Assembly: GCF_002980495.1 (NCBI RefSeq)
Contig: NZ_PVBR01000016.1
Coordinates: 1 to 64,000, forward strand
Length of the DNA stretch: 64,000 bases
Direction of reading: 5' to 3'
DNA from: Phyllobacterium phragmitis
GTDB taxonomy: Bacteria > Pseudomonadota > Alphaproteobacteria > Rhizobiales > Rhizobiaceae
Position numbers and translations under genes: made by a program
Part shown: in pieces, positions 36,392 through 46,333 of the stretch
How the letters are laid out: each line of letters begins with the position of its first letter
Position numbering within the stretch: the stretch's first letter is position 1
The notes under the pieces: generated by a model
What the model saw: the letters and a program-made list of their open reading frames with translations, nothing else
What the model was told of the DNA's origin: nothing
The model's database searches: none

Positions 36392-37102
36392 TCAGGATTT
36401 CAGGCTGTTGCGGATGCGGGCGGCGATTTCGGCGACACGCGCATTACCACCGCTGCGGCGGGCTGAAATCAGGCAGGCCTGCGAACGCAGGATGATGCCG
36501 TCTTCGAGCACCTTGAGGCGATTGGCTTTGAGCGTCGAGCCGGTCGAGGTGATATCGACGATGATATCGGCGGAACCGGCAGCGGGCGCGCCTTCGGTCG
36601 CGCCGAGGCTTTCGACGATGCGATAGACCTGGATGCCGTGCTTTTGCGAGAAGAACTGCTGCGTCAGGCGCCAATATTTCGTGGCGATCCTGAGCCTGCG
36701 CCCGTGACGCTGACGGAAATCGGCGGCGACATCATCGAGATCGGCCATGGTCGTCACATCGTGCCAGACCTCCGGCACAGCCACCACGACATCGGCATGG
36801 CCGAAGCCGAGCGGCGCTTCCACGACGACGCGCTCATCGGCGGAGGCAAGCGTCTCGCGGATCAAATCCTCGCCGGTAACGCCGAGATCGACGCCGCCAT
36901 AGCCGAGCTCCCGGGCGATCTCGGAGGCCGACAGGAACAGGATATCGATGCCTTCGACATTTTCGACCCGCGCCCGGTAATTGCGCTGGTCCTGCGGCAG
37001 AACGACCGTCAGCCCGGCATTATCGAGGATTTCGAGGGCCTGTTCCTTCAGGCGACCCTTGGATGGAAGCGCCAGCGTGACGGTTGTCGATGTGGCGGTC
37101 AT
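36392..37102 (-). CDS. hisG: ATP phosphoribosyltransferase, short form
   Basis: First step of histidine synthesis: ATP plus PRPP gives phosphoribosyl-ATP. At 236 residues it is the short form that lacks the regulatory C-terminal domain and needs HisZ. Visible are [17 protein letters not shown] at the N-terminus and the PRPP-binding [16 protein letters not shown] near residue 178. The start overlaps the hisZ stop by four bases (ATGA), so the two subunits are translationally coupled. Confidence 0.96.
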   Translation of the reverse strand: MTATSTTVTLALPSKGRLKEQALEILDNAGLTVVLPQDQRNYRARVENVEGIDILFLSASEIARELGYGGVDLGVTGEDLIRETLASADERVVVEAPLGFGHADVVVAVPEVWHDVTTMADLDDVAADFRQRHGRRLRIATKYWRLTQQFFSQKHGIQVYRIVESLGATEGAPAAGSADIIVDITSTGSTLKANRLKVLEDGIILRSQACLISARRSGGNARVAEIAARIRNSLKS

Positions 37103-38229
37103 CGCGGCCTCTCCGCAAGGTCTTCCAGCCGGTCGAGCCAGATGGAGAAGCCGACACCGGGAATGGGGCTCGGCGCGCCGAGAAGCGTCAAAAGCCGATC
37201 ATAGCGTCCGCCGCCGACGATCGCCCCCGGCATGTCGCCCGAAGCGGCGCGAATCTCATAGACGAGACCCGTGTAATAATCGAGCGGACGGCCGAATGCC
37301 GCGTCGTAATGGACGCGACCGAGATCGATGCCAGCCGCTTTAATAGCGTCGGCACGCGCCGCGAAAGCCTTCAGCGCGTCGCCGAGATCGAATTGGTTTC
37401 GCGCGGCGAACTCGCGGAGGTGCTGCGGCGCGCGGTCGAGCGGTTCGCGGATGACGAGAAAGGCTTCGAGCGCCGCAAAGGCTTCCTTCGGCAGCCTGAT
37501 GGAAGCAAGGCTTTCTTTCTCGACCAGACGGTGGGCGATCTCGGCGGGCGTGCGGCCCGCGACGGGCGAAATTCCGGCGTCGCGCATCTCGGTTTCGAGA
37601 AAGCCGGCAAGCGAGGCTTCATCGCCCGCGGCGACGAGCCCGGCAAGCGGCTCTGGCAGCGCACCATTCTCGCGCGGTGAGGAGAGGCCGGCGAGCAGGC
37701 TCTTCAACTGCGATGGATTGCCGAAGGTGCGCGCCAGCTTCTTCTGCCAGCCGCGCGGCAGGCCAAGGGCAGCGAGCACCGCCTCGAACATCGTCTGGTC
37801 GCCGAGCACGATCTCAAAGGCTGCATCGGGCGCCACGGCCCGCACGCAGGCAAGCCCGTCGGCCAGCGAACGGGCATCGGCGTGCGCCTCATCGGCATCG
37901 CCCAGATCCTCGATGCCGGCCTGGTAAAATTCGGTATCGCCCTCGCGGCGCTGGCGGAAGACCTCGCCAAGATAGGCATAGCGCTTCGGCGTCGCGGCAT
38001 TGAGCGCGATATGGTTGCGGCAGACCGGAATGGTGAATTCGGGCCGCAGGCAAAGGCTGTCGCCATTCTCGTTCTCGGTCAGAAAAATGCGCCGGCGCAG
38101 ATCCTCGCCGGCCATGTCGAGGAACGGATCGGCAGGCTGGATGACTGGGATATCGACGAACTCGGCATCGCGGCCGGAGAGAAATGCGGAGAGGTCCTTG
38201 GCGAAAGCGGGAAGGCGGGAGGGGGTCAT
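37099..38229 (-). CDS. hisZ: HisZ regulatory subunit of ATP phosphoribosyltransferase
   Basis: Paralogue of histidyl-tRNA synthetase that binds histidine and regulates HisG; not a synthetase. The 376-residue protein keeps the class II fold ([22 protein letters not shown], then [14 protein letters not shown] and [12 protein letters not shown]) but lacks the anticodon-binding domain. The C-terminal segment [14 protein letters not shown] and GGGRYDRLL is the family motif. It lies directly before hisG and after hisS, an arrangement known in rhizobia, so the synthetase and its paralogue are neighbours. Confidence 0.94.
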   Translation of the reverse strand: MTPSRLPAFAKDLSAFLSGRDAEFVDIPVIQPADPFLDMAGEDLRRRIFLTENENGDSLCLRPEFTIPVCRNHIALNAATPKRYAYLGEVFRQRREGDTEFYQAGIEDLGDADEAHADARSLADGLACVRAVAPDAAFEIVLGDQTMFEAVLAALGLPRGWQKKLARTFGNPSQLKSLLAGLSSPRENGALPEPLAGLVAAGDEASLAGFLETEMRDAGISPVAGRTPAEIAHRLVEKESLASIRLPKEAFAALEAFLVIREPLDRAPQHLREFAARNQFDLGDALKAFAARADAIKAAGIDLGRVHYDAAFGRPLDYYTGLVYEIRAASGDMPGAIVGGGRYDRLLTLLGAPSPIPGVGFSIWLDRLEDLAERPR

Positions 38230-38262
38230 GCGAGCAGATCCTTGCAGAGCGCCTTTACGATC

Positions 38263-38425
38263 ACACCCCCCTCTGGCTTGCCAGCCATCTCCCCCTCAAG
38301 GGGGGAGATTATGCCTTCATAGACGTTCGGCACCAATCGCAGACGTTGCAGGATAGGCAAAGAGGGTCGTGCCAGCCAATCTCCCCCCTTGAGGGGGAGA
38401 TGCCCGGCAGGGCAGAGGGGGGTGA
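38263..38425. repeat. Palindromic intergenic repeat, family C copy 1, inside hisS-hisZ
   Basis: Arms ACCCCCCTCTG and CATCTCCCCCTCAAGGGG at the left mirror those at the right, with a conserved middle containing CACCAATCGCAGACGTTG. An inverted copy lies at 46334-46497 between glcD and glcE. It fills most of the 219-base gap between hisS and hisZ. Confidence 0.85.
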
Positions 38426-38448
38426 GCACCGGTAAACCAAGCATAATG

Positions 38449-39972
38449 TCACGCCCCCCTAACGCGATCCTCGGCCTGCTGGTCGAGCATCTTGCGCACT
38501 TCGGCCACCAGGTCAGCTTCCATCACCGTCACTTGCGCGGGGCGGCTGGCGCGCCATTCCTCGTTGCTTTCGATCTCCTCGGAAAGGCGCTTGCCCTCGA
38601 TCAGATCCTTGATCTGAACTTGGCCGTTGGCCCGTTCATCCCCACCCTGGATGATGGCGAGCGGTGCGCCGCGGCGGTCGGCATATTTCAGCTGGTTGCC
38701 GAATTTCTTCCAGTTGCCCTGATACATCTCGGCGCGAATGCCGGCTGAGCGGAGTTTCTGGGTGAAATCCTGATATCTGCCCATGGCTTCCATATCGCCG
38801 TCCATCACCGTGACGAGCACGGGGGCAAGCACATCACCTTCGCCAAGCTTGCCCAGGTTCTTCAGCGCCGTCATCAGGCGCGACACGCCGATGGAGAAGC
38901 CCGTCGCCGGAACAGGTTGGCCACGGAAACGCGAGACGAGCCCATCATAGCGCCCGCCGCCACCGACCGAGCCGAAACGCACGATCTCGCCCTTCTCATT
39001 GGGGATCTCGGCGGTCAATTCCACTTCGAAGACCGGGCCGGTGTAATATTCGAGGCCGCGGACAATGGAGGGGTCGATGCGGATACGGTCGGTGCCATAT
39101 CCGGCAGCCTCGACCAGTGTCGCTATTTCCCGAAGTTCAGTAACGCCGATCTTGAACGTGGAATTCACGAAGAAGGGTGATTTCTCGAACGTATCGATGG
39201 TGGCGTCGTTGGATGGTTTGCTCAGCCAGTTTATGTTGGGCGTGCGGAACAACACGACCAGTTTTTCGATCTGGTCTTCGTCGAGCCCCGCGCCCTTGGT
39301 GAAATCGCCGCTTTCATCCTTACGGCCAGGGCCGAGCAACAGCTTCACACCCGTCTCGCCGAACTTGTCGAGCTTGTCGATGGCCCGCAGGATGGTGAGC
39401 TTCTGCGCCTCATCCGTGACGCCGACCGCTTCCATCACGCCATCGAGCACCTTGCGATTGTTGACACGAACTACATAGTCGCCGGGCGCAATGCCAAGGG
39501 CTTCCATGACATCGGCCATCATCATGCACATCTCGGCATCCGCCGATACGGAAGGCGCGCCGACCGTATCGGCGTCGAACTGCATGAACTGGCGGAAACG
39601 GCCCGGGCCCGGCTTCTCGTTGCGGAAGACATAGCCGGCGCGATAAGTGCGGTAGGGAAGCTGGATCTCGTTGAAATTTTCCGCCACATGGCGCGCCAGC
39701 GGCGCGGTCAGGTCATAGCGCAGCGACAGCCATTGCTCGTCATCGTCCTGAAAGGAGAAGACGCCCTCGTTCGGCCGGTCCTGGTCCGGCAGAAACTTGC
39801 CCAGCGCATCGGTATATTCGATCATCGGCGTTTCCACCGGGTCGAAGCCGTAGCGCTCATAGACCTCGCGGATCGCCGCCAGCATCTTGTCGGTGGCGCG
39901 GATATCGGCGGCATGGCGGTCGACAAGCCCGCGCGGAAGCCGTGCCTTCACCTTGTCAGCCTTGTTCGCCAT
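38449..39972 (-). CDS. hisS: Histidyl-tRNA synthetase
   Basis: Charges tRNA-His; class II enzyme of 507 residues, longer than in enteric bacteria, as is usual for alphaproteobacteria. Motif 2 ([27 protein letters not shown]) is present, as are the histidine loops [14 protein letters not shown] and [11 protein letters not shown], and the C-terminal anticodon domain. First gene of the hisS-hisZ-hisG group. Confidence 0.97.
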   Translation of the reverse strand: MANKADKVKARLPRGLVDRHAADIRATDKMLAAIREVYERYGFDPVETPMIEYTDALGKFLPDQDRPNEGVFSFQDDDEQWLSLRYDLTAPLARHVAENFNEIQLPYRTYRAGYVFRNEKPGPGRFRQFMQFDADTVGAPSVSADAEMCMMMADVMEALGIAPGDYVVRVNNRKVLDGVMEAVGVTDEAQKLTILRAIDKLDKFGETGVKLLLGPGRKDESGDFTKGAGLDEDQIEKLVVLFRTPNINWLSKPSNDATIDTFEKSPFFVNSTFKIGVTELREIATLVEAAGYGTDRIRIDPSIVRGLEYYTGPVFEVELTAEIPNEKGEIVRFGSVGGGGRYDGLVSRFRGQPVPATGFSIGVSRLMTALKNLGKLGEGDVLAPVLVTVMDGDMEAMGRYQDFTQKLRSAGIRAEMYQGNWKKFGNQLKYADRRGAPLAIIQGGDERANGQVQIKDLIEGKRLSEEIESNEEWRASRPAQVTVMEADLVAEVRKMLDQQAEDRVRGA

Positions 39973-40112
39973 GTCATTTGTCCGATGTCTGGAATTTGTA
40001 GGTTTTGTAGATTTTGGCGATCATTGTCGATCGACAAATCCAACAAGGCGGTTCCTAGCGTAGAGGCTGGAGCCTGGCAAGCTTTAGAGTTTGTCAGAAG
40101 CTAGCTTGAAAC

Positions 40113-40250
40113 AGCTTCCTCTCTGGCCGTCATTCTCGGGCTTGTCCCGAGAATCCACAGCGGCATGATTTGTCAGAACGGTAGTTCCTTTTCTTTTCCT
40201 TGTCGCAGATTCTCGGGACAAGCCCGAGAATGACGGCAGGAGAAAGGCCG
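40113..40250. repeat. Palindromic intergenic repeat, family B copy 2, inverted
   Basis: Same arms CATTCTCGGGCTTGTCCCGA as at 33342-33476, but with the middle reversed (TGTCAGAACGG, then CTTTTCCTT). It lies between the LysE-type gene and hisS, in the 315-base gap 39973-40287, which holds no gene otherwise. Confidence 0.85.
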
Positions 40251-40287
40251 TTGTCCCGACAGCGTTTTCAATTAAACCATGACAACC

Positions 40288-40899
40288 TCATCGCGTGGCG
40301 ATGGCTGCCGCGGCGCCGGCCATCATGGTGGCGCTGGTGCGGTTGGCGATGCGCATGGCGCGCGTGCTCCTGAGAAAGCGCTTGGCCTGTGCCGCGAGCA
40401 CGATCCAGAACAGGTCGACAATGATCAGCACCAGCACCATGACGCCCGTCAGCTCGGCCCAGCCGACAACGGAGACATGGCTAAGATCGATGATCGTCGG
40501 CAGCAGCGCCATGTAGAACATCATGATCTTGGGGTTGCCGAGCGTCACCGCGAGGCCGGTCACGAACAGCTTTCCCGCAGAGTTCTCCTTCGGCAGAGCG
40601 CCGTCATGCACCTCGACAGGGGCCGTCCACATCTTCCATGCGAGGAAGAGAAGATAGGCGACGCCGACATATTTGATGATCGTGAAGACGAGATGGAAGG
40701 TCTGCGCCACCATTGCCAGCCCCCATACGGCGAGCGACAGCCAGATCGCCTCGCCGATCCACATGGCGAGGAGGAAGGGCAGGACGTCCTTGTAGCCGCG
40801 GCTGATGACGCGGGCCACCAGGGCACCGATGCTCGGTCCGGGCGAACCCGCCGCGACAAGCAGCGTGCCGGCGAAAATCAACAGCGATGCGATACTCAT
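40288..40899 (-). CDS. LysE/RhtB-family amino-acid exporter
   Basis: Inner-membrane exporter of about 203 residues with five or six hydrophobic helices. The first helix carries the family GPS motif (LLVAAGSPGPSIGALVARVISRG), and the central LGNPKIMMFYMALLPTII segment is typical of LysE/RhtB. It may export an amino acid such as threonine or lysine; the substrate is not determined. ATG 40899 follows GAGG at a spacing of five, which favours it over the frame reaching 40962. Confidence 0.9.
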   Translation of the reverse strand: MSIASLLIFAGTLLVAAGSPGPSIGALVARVISRGYKDVLPFLLAMWIGEAIWLSLAVWGLAMVAQTFHLVFTIIKYVGVAYLLFLAWKMWTAPVEVHDGALPKENSAGKLFVTGLAVTLGNPKIMMFYMALLPTIIDLSHVSVVGWAELTGVMVLVLIIVDLFWIVLAAQAKRFLRSTRAMRIANRTSATMMAGAAAAIATR

Positions 40900-40981
40900 G
40901 AAAACCTCGGGGAAACTCACGCGATTTCCGGCAATTATCGCAGGTTTTGCGGGCCGGTTCAATAAAGCCGGAGATGTCCCC

Positions 40982-41629
40982 TCACCTCGGCCGTTTGAAT
41001 TTCAGCCGCATAGCCTCCACCTCGGCGCGACAGCAGCAGCCCTCGATATGATCGTTGACGAGGCCCATGGCCTGCATATGCGCATACATCGTCGTCGGCC
41101 CGACGAAGCTCCAGCCGCGCTTTTTCAGATCCTTCGACAGGCGGATCGATGTCGGGCTGGTCGGATTGGCGGTCAGCGTCGGATAATCGACGATGGCGGG
41201 CCTTTCCGCCGCATCAGGCTCGAACGACCAGAAATAGGCGGCAAGCGAGCCCTTCTCGGATGCCAGATCGATGGCGCGTCTGGCATTGTTGATGGCCGAG
41301 ACGATCTTGCCGCGATGGCGGACGATCCCGGCATTGCCGAGAAGCCGCTCGACATCGCTTTCGCCGAAGCGGGCGACGCGCTCGAAATCGAAGCCTTCGA
41401 AAGCCTCGCGGAAATTTTCCCGCTTGCGCAAGATCGTCAGCCAGGACAGACCCGACTGGAAGCCCTCCAGACAGATCTTTTCGAACAGGCGCCGGTCGTC
41501 GGCAACGGGCCTGCCCCATTCATGGTCGTGATAATGGAGATAGTCGGGCAGGATGCCGGGCCAGAAACAGCGCGTCTTGCCGTCCGCGCCTTCAATAAGT
41601 CCCGTTTTCACGGGCGTTTCCTCGGTCAT
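40982..41629 (-). CDS. tag: DNA-3-methyladenine glycosylase I
   Basis: Base-excision repair enzyme removing 3-methyladenine; 215 residues. The HhH-like fold is recognised by the start TRCFWPG, then YHDHEWGRPV, LFEKICLEGFQSGLSWLTIL and the long helix region, and by RGWSFVGPTTMYAHMQAMGLVNDH. The zinc ligands of the family (Cys near residue 21, His near 35, and the C-terminal His and Cys in HIEGCCCR) are in place. The gene lies about 80 bases upstream of the exporter gene. Confidence 0.95.
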   Translation of the reverse strand: MTEETPVKTGLIEGADGKTRCFWPGILPDYLHYHDHEWGRPVADDRRLFEKICLEGFQSGLSWLTILRKRENFREAFEGFDFERVARFGESDVERLLGNAGIVRHRGKIVSAINNARRAIDLASEKGSLAAYFWSFEPDAAERPAIVDYPTLTANPTSPTSIRLSKDLKKRGWSFVGPTTMYAHMQAMGLVNDHIEGCCCRAEVEAMRLKFKRPR

Positions 41630-41802
41630 GATGCGTATTCCACTTTTCTTTTTCCCGCCGTTCAGGCGATGTTAACCAGCATTCGAAACCGGGTGCTAAC
41701 CACAAGAAACGGTTCTGTAAAAGAATCGCATTTTATTGAATTCGATTCACTTTTCCGACTCTGAAGCTCGGCCACAATCCCGTCATCGACACTGCCACCC
41801 CC

Positions 41803-41826
41803 CTCCTGACAGCATCATGTCAGGAG
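41803..41826 (+). promoter_or_regulatory. Leader hairpin before the L,D-transpeptidase gene
   Basis: CTCCTGACA and TGTCAGGAG make a perfect nine-base-pair stem with a GCATCA loop, 19 bases before the ATG. The right arm ends AGGAG, so a ribosome-binding-like sequence is buried; a role in translation control is possible. Confidence 0.5.
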
Positions 41827-41845
41827 CCGAGGGCTGGCCAAGGCA

Positions 41846-42664
41846 ATGGCACAAGATATGAAACCTCGCCATCTACTTCTCATCACCGCCGTGACGGCGA
41901 TCACCATCTCCGCGCTTTCCGCGGGCGGAGCATGGGCCAATGACCGCTATGCCAGCAGGCCTCCGGTCATGCTGAGCCCCGACCTCACCGCGCCATGGGT
42001 GATGCAATTGCAGCAGCGGCCGCGATATGCAGCTAAACCCCGCGTCATGGCCCCCACGACGGGCCGCGTCGTGCGCCGTACCCCCGCAATGCGCCGCGCG
42101 CCTGGGATGGTTGCAGATCAGCCGCCGCGCTACCGCGACGTGGTTTACAGGCGTCCGGCGCAGCGCCCGGCTCAACGTCCCGTCGAGCAACGGCGGCAGC
42201 GGCAGATGAACCCGATCTTCCTGCCGCAGACGGTCGCCTATGACGGTCCGCACAAGCCCGGCACCATCGTCGTCGATACGGCGCAGAAATTCCTCTATCT
42301 CATCGAGCCGAACGGCAAGGCCCGGCGCTATGGCGTCGGAGTCGGCAAAGAGGGCTTCGGCTGGAGAGGCACCCACCCGATCACGCGCAAGGCGCAATGG
42401 CCCGACTGGCGTCCGCCGGCGGAAATGATCGCGCGCGAAAAGAAGAAGGGCCGCGTCCTGCCGGTTCACATGGAAGGCGGCCCGGCCAATCCGCTCGGCG
42501 CCCGCGCGCTTTATCTCGGCTCCACGCTTTACCGCATCCATGGCACCAATGCGCCCTGGACCATCGGCGCGGCGGTCTCGTCCGGCTGCATCCGCATGCG
42601 CAACGAAGACGTCACCGATCTCTACGAGCGCGTGAAAATCGGCACCAAGGTCGTGGTCATGTAA
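41846..42664 (+). CDS. L,D-transpeptidase (YkuD family)
   Basis: Periplasmic enzyme that makes 3-3 cross-links in peptidoglycan or attaches proteins to it; 272 residues. After a signal peptide (LLLITAVTAITISALSAGGAWA) comes a Pro/Arg/Gln-rich linker of about 90 residues, then the YkuD domain from about 139. The catalytic signature is complete: His232 in YRIHGTN and SSGCIRM with Cys248 and Arg250. Two starts are possible, 41846 and 41858; the first is used here. A leader hairpin precedes it and a terminator follows. Confidence 0.93.
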   Translation: MAQDMKPRHLLLITAVTAITISALSAGGAWANDRYASRPPVMLSPDLTAPWVMQLQQRPRYAAKPRVMAPTTGRVVRRTPAMRRAPGMVADQPPRYRDVVYRRPAQRPAQRPVEQRRQRQMNPIFLPQTVAYDGPHKPGTIVVDTAQKFLYLIEPNGKARRYGVGVGKEGFGWRGTHPITRKAQWPDWRPPAEMIAREKKKGRVLPVHMEGGPANPLGARALYLGSTLYRIHGTNAPWTIGAAVSSGCIRMRNEDVTDLYERVKIGTKVVVM

Positions 42665-42706
42665 AAACCCAAGGAGAGAGGGGATGCCCGCAAGGGCGTC
42701 ACAACT

Positions 42707-42738
42707 GGGCAGCGGAGCGAACGCCGCTGCCCTTTTTC
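42707..42738 (+). terminator. Rho-independent terminator of the L,D-transpeptidase gene
   Basis: GGGCAGCGG, an eight-base loop, CCGCTGCCC and a run of T, about 45 bases after the stop. Confidence 0.92.
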
Positions 42739-42935
42739 TTTTCTCTGCAAACGCCATATCGATAATATGGCTGCTCTTGCCCCGTGCAAGTTTTTCCGAT
42801 GATATTCTTCTAAACGATATCTGGTCCCGATAGTATCTGCTCCCAATAATAGTTGGGGGCTCCCGCCAGGGCTGATAACCTTGCCTCTCCCGAGAGCCGG
42901 ACAATAAGCCGGGGACTATAAGCAAAGGATGAACC

Positions 42936-43757
42936 ATGACCATACCCAGGATAGAGCTGAACGACGGCAATGAGATACCGCAACTCGGTTATGGCGTCTG
43001 GCAGATCGGCAATGACGAAGCCGTCGCCGCCGTCGGGCAGGCACTGGAGACAGGCTACCGGCATATCGATACCGCTACGTTCTACGGAAACGAGGAAGGC
43101 GTCGGCAAGGCGCTGAAGGCTTCGGGCGTGGCGCGCGGCGACATCTATCTGACGACCAAGCTGTGGAATGCCGATCAGGGCTATGATTCGACATTCCGCG
43201 CCTTCGACGCGAGCCTGAAGCGGCTCGGCACCGATTATGTCGATCTTTATCTGATCCATTGGCCGGTGCCGGGGCAGGACCGCTTCCTCGATACCTGGCG
43301 CGCCTTCATCAAGCTCAAGGAGGACGGCCGGGCGAAGTCGATCGGCGTGTCGAATTTCCGGATTGCCGACCTCCAGCGCCTGATTGCGGAAACGGGCGTG
43401 ACGCCGGTGATCAACCAGATCGAATTGCATCCGCAGTTCCAGCAGGACGAGCTGCGCGTCTTTCACGAGAAGAAGGGGATCGCCACCGAGGCATGGAGCC
43501 CGCTCGGCCAAGGCAAGATTTTGGAAAATGCGGATCTGAAGCAGATCGCCGCGAAGCACGGCAAGACCGTGGCGCAGACCATCCTGCGCTGGCATCTCGA
43601 CATCGGCAATATCATCATCCCGAAATCCGTGACGCCATCACGCATCCAGGAGAATTTCGACGTTTTCGGCTTCAAGCTGTCATCGGGCGACCATGACGCG
43701 ATTTCAGCCCTCAACGGCAGCAACGGCCGGATCGGGCCTCATCCGGATAGTATCTGA
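42936..43757 (+). CDS. Aldo/keto reductase, 2,5-diketo-D-gluconate reductase type
   Basis: NADPH-dependent carbonyl reductase of 273 residues, AKR5-like. The catalytic tetrad is Asp45, Tyr50, Lys75 and His108 (HIDTATFYGNE, TTKLW, LIHWP). The cofactor end contains IIPKSVTPSRIQENFDVFGF, which binds the NADP phosphate. DkgA-like enzymes reduce methylglyoxal and keto-sugars. It ends just before glcF, which runs the other way. Confidence 0.92.
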   Translation: MTIPRIELNDGNEIPQLGYGVWQIGNDEAVAAVGQALETGYRHIDTATFYGNEEGVGKALKASGVARGDIYLTTKLWNADQGYDSTFRAFDASLKRLGTDYVDLYLIHWPVPGQDRFLDTWRAFIKLKEDGRAKSIGVSNFRIADLQRLIAETGVTPVINQIELHPQFQQDELRVFHEKKGIATEAWSPLGQGKILENADLKQIAAKHGKTVAQTILRWHLDIGNIIIPKSVTPSRIQENFDVFGFKLSSGDHDAISALNGSNGRIGPHPDSI

Positions 43758-43770
43758 ACGCCCGCGGCTT

Positions 43771-45093
43771 TCAGGCGGCGTCTTTCTCCGTTATCGTCAG
43801 GTCGGCGGGCTTCGGCCCGCCATAGGCCCAGTCGATGAGTTCGACCGTGTGCACGATCGGCAGCTTCGAGCCGGACGCGATCTGGGTGATGCATCCGATA
43901 TTGCCGGTGGCGATGACATCGGCGCCCGTCGCTTCGATATTCTTCACCTTGCGGTCACGCAGGCGCTGCGCGATTTCCGATTGCATGATGTTGTAGGTGC
44001 CGGCCGAACCGCAGCACAGATGCCCTTCCGCCGGTTCCTTTACCGTGAAACCCGCCCGCACGAGTAGCGCCTTCGGCTGGCGGGTGATTTTCTGGCCGTG
44101 CTGCATCGAACAGGCGGAATGATAGGCGACCGTAAGGCCGCCGGGCCTTTCCGGCGCCGGCAGGTCGAGTTCCGCCAGATATTCCGTGATATCCCTGGCC
44201 AGCACTGAAACCTTCGCCGCCTTGTCGCGATAGGCCGGGTCGAGGCGGAGCATATGGCCGTAATCCTTGATCGTCGTGCCGCAACCCGAGGCGGTAATGA
44301 TGATCGCATCGAGGCCGCCATTGTCGATCTCGCGGGTCCAGACATCGACATTGCGCCTGGCTTCATCGAGCGCCTGTTCCTCGCGCCCCATGTGATGCAC
44401 CAGCGAGCCGCAGCAGCCCTCGCCTTTCGGCACCACCACTTCGATGCCGAACCGGTTGAGAAGCCTGATCGTCGCCTCGTTGATGCCGGGTTTCAACACC
44501 GGCTGGGCGCAGCCGGTCAATATGGCGACGCGGCCGCGCGTGGCGGCATCAGGCCTGTGCGTTCCGGCCTCGGCGAAGGCTGATCTGGCGGGCACGGAAC
44601 GCGGCGCGATATCGAGCATCGCGGCCACGGGTTTGAGGCCCGGGATGACCCTGAACAGGCGCGTGAAGGGGCGGCCTAGTTTCGCCGCCGACAGGGCTGC
44701 GCGGAAACGTGCGGGATAGGGCAGCACGAAGGCGAGCAGCGCCCGGGTCAGCCGGTTCATCAACGGGCGGCGGTAGGTCTTCTCGATATGGGCGCGGGCG
44801 TGATCGACCAGATGCATGTAATCGACACCGGATGGGCATGTGGTCACGCAAGCCAAGCACGAGAGGCAGCGGTCGATGTGCTTGACGATCTGCTCGTCGG
44901 CGGCCCGGCCATTTTCCAGCATGTCCTTGATGAGATAGATGCGCCCGCGCGGGCTGTCGAGCTCATTGCCCAGCGTCACATAGGTCGGGCAGGTCGCCGT
45001 GCAGAAGCCGCAATGAACGCATTTGCGTAAAATCTTTTCCGATTCCGCTATTACCGGATCGCGCAATTGCTCTGATGTGAAATTGGTCTGCAT
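43771..45093 (-). CDS. glcF: Glycolate oxidase iron-sulfur subunit
   Basis: Electron-transfer subunit of the membrane-associated glycolate oxidase. Two 4Fe-4S clusters are clear: Cys25, 28, 31, 35 in CVHCGFCTATCP and Cys76, 79, 82, 86 in CLSCLACVTTCP, followed by two CCG domains (GEGCCGSLVHHMG and HLCCGSAGTYNI). It is 440 residues and starts two bases after the glcE stop. Third gene of the glcD-glcE-glcF operon; electrons pass to the quinone pool. Confidence 0.95.
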   Translation of the reverse strand: MQTNFTSEQLRDPVIAESEKILRKCVHCGFCTATCPTYVTLGNELDSPRGRIYLIKDMLENGRAADEQIVKHIDRCLSCLACVTTCPSGVDYMHLVDHARAHIEKTYRRPLMNRLTRALLAFVLPYPARFRAALSAAKLGRPFTRLFRVIPGLKPVAAMLDIAPRSVPARSAFAEAGTHRPDAATRGRVAILTGCAQPVLKPGINEATIRLLNRFGIEVVVPKGEGCCGSLVHHMGREEQALDEARRNVDVWTREIDNGGLDAIIITASGCGTTIKDYGHMLRLDPAYRDKAAKVSVLARDITEYLAELDLPAPERPGGLTVAYHSACSMQHGQKITRQPKALLVRAGFTVKEPAEGHLCCGSAGTYNIMQSEIAQRLRDRKVKNIEATGADVIATGNIGCITQIASGSKLPIVHTVELIDWAYGGPKPADLTITEKDAA

Positions 45094-45095
45094 GT

Positions 45096-46301
45096 TTAGG
45101 TTCCCATTCGCCCCGGATTGAGTATCCCCTTCGGGTCGAACTGCTGTTTCAACCGCCGTGATAAGGCCGCCAAGGCCGGCGGTTGCGGCTCAAACACATC
45201 AATCACGGCGCGCATTGCGGCGGGCGCGCGCACCAGCGTGGCGTGGCCGCCGCCGAAATGGGCGATCAGGCGGCGGAGCGCCTGTGGCTCCGGGTCGGCC
45301 TCCATGCGCAGCCAGGCGAGGCCGCCCTGCCAATCGTAGAATGCATCGACGCCCGCTCCGAGACGCAGATTGGCGGCCATCTTGTGCGCCTCCATCGGCG
45401 CCATCGAGACGCGCCAGATGCAACGCTGAGTACCATCCGCGAACGGCAGGCAATCGCGTATCTCGCGCCAGAGGCGGCGCGATTGGGCTTCGGCGATTTC
45501 CTCGATCTCGCCCGCCGGGTGCAGGAGCGCTTTTAGCTTCGCCGCGCGGTCCTTCACCGAGGGCGCAAAGCCTTCCAGCCGCAGCAGCGTCGATGCAACG
45601 CCTGCAAGCGCGCCGTCGATGACCTTGCCGGTGACGGTTACCGGCAGGTGGGCTGCAGCCGAAACCTCGCCGCTCGACCCAAGCGCAATCGCCATGGCGC
45701 GCGCCGCCTCCTCGTCATCGAGGCCGCGAATGGCCAGCGTCGTCTCGGTCTCGGGCGCGGGCAGCACCTTGAAGGTCACCTCGGTCAGGATGCCGAGCGT
45801 GCCCCAGGAGCCGGCCATGCCCTTGGAGAGATCGTAGCCGGTGACATTCTTCACCACCCGGCCACCGGACTTGAACAGCTCGCCCCTGCCCGAGACGACG
45901 CGCACGCCCAGAATATGATCGCGGGCGGCGCCTGACTTGAGCCGCCTTGGGCCACTCAGATTTGCGGCGAGGACACCGCCGATCGTGCCCCTGCCCGACG
46001 TTCCTCCCAGAAGCGGGCCGTAATCCATCGGCTCGAATTGCAGGCACTGGCCGTGCTTGGCGAGCAGTGTCTCGATTTCGGCAAGCGGCGTTCCGGCTTT
46101 TGCCGAGAGAACCAGTTCCTCCGGCTCATAAAGCGTGACGCCCGAGAGGTGGGAGAGATCGATGGTATGCTCGGTCTGCAAGGGCCGGCCTATGCCGCGC
46201 TTGGAGCCGTGGCCGAGCACCTCCACCGGGGTTTCCTCCGACAGCGCCCATTGAACGGTTTCGAGGACGGCTTCCTCGGTGGTGGGGGTGAAGGTGGTCA
46301 A
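45096..46301 (-). CDS. glcE: Glycolate oxidase FAD-binding subunit GlcE
   Basis: Second FAD-type (PCMH-fold) subunit of glycolate oxidase, 401 residues. It shows the nucleotide-binding sequence EVLGHGSKRGIGRPLQ, the LGGTSGRGTIGGVLAANLSGPRRL loop and SGGRVVKNVTGYDLSKGMAGSWGTLGI, which hold the FAD diphosphate. Paired with GlcD and GlcF, it oxidises glycolate to glyoxylate. A palindromic repeat separates it from glcD. Confidence 0.93.
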   Translation of the reverse strand: MTTFTPTTEEAVLETVQWALSEETPVEVLGHGSKRGIGRPLQTEHTIDLSHLSGVTLYEPEELVLSAKAGTPLAEIETLLAKHGQCLQFEPMDYGPLLGGTSGRGTIGGVLAANLSGPRRLKSGAARDHILGVRVVSGRGELFKSGGRVVKNVTGYDLSKGMAGSWGTLGILTEVTFKVLPAPETETTLAIRGLDDEEAARAMAIALGSSGEVSAAAHLPVTVTGKVIDGALAGVASTLLRLEGFAPSVKDRAAKLKALLHPAGEIEEIAEAQSRRLWREIRDCLPFADGTQRCIWRVSMAPMEAHKMAANLRLGAGVDAFYDWQGGLAWLRMEADPEPQALRRLIAHFGGGHATLVRAPAAMRAVIDVFEPQPPALAALSRRLKQQFDPKGILNPGRMGT

Positions 46302-46333
46302 TTGGCGCCCCTTTTGGTGGGGGACTTAACAGG

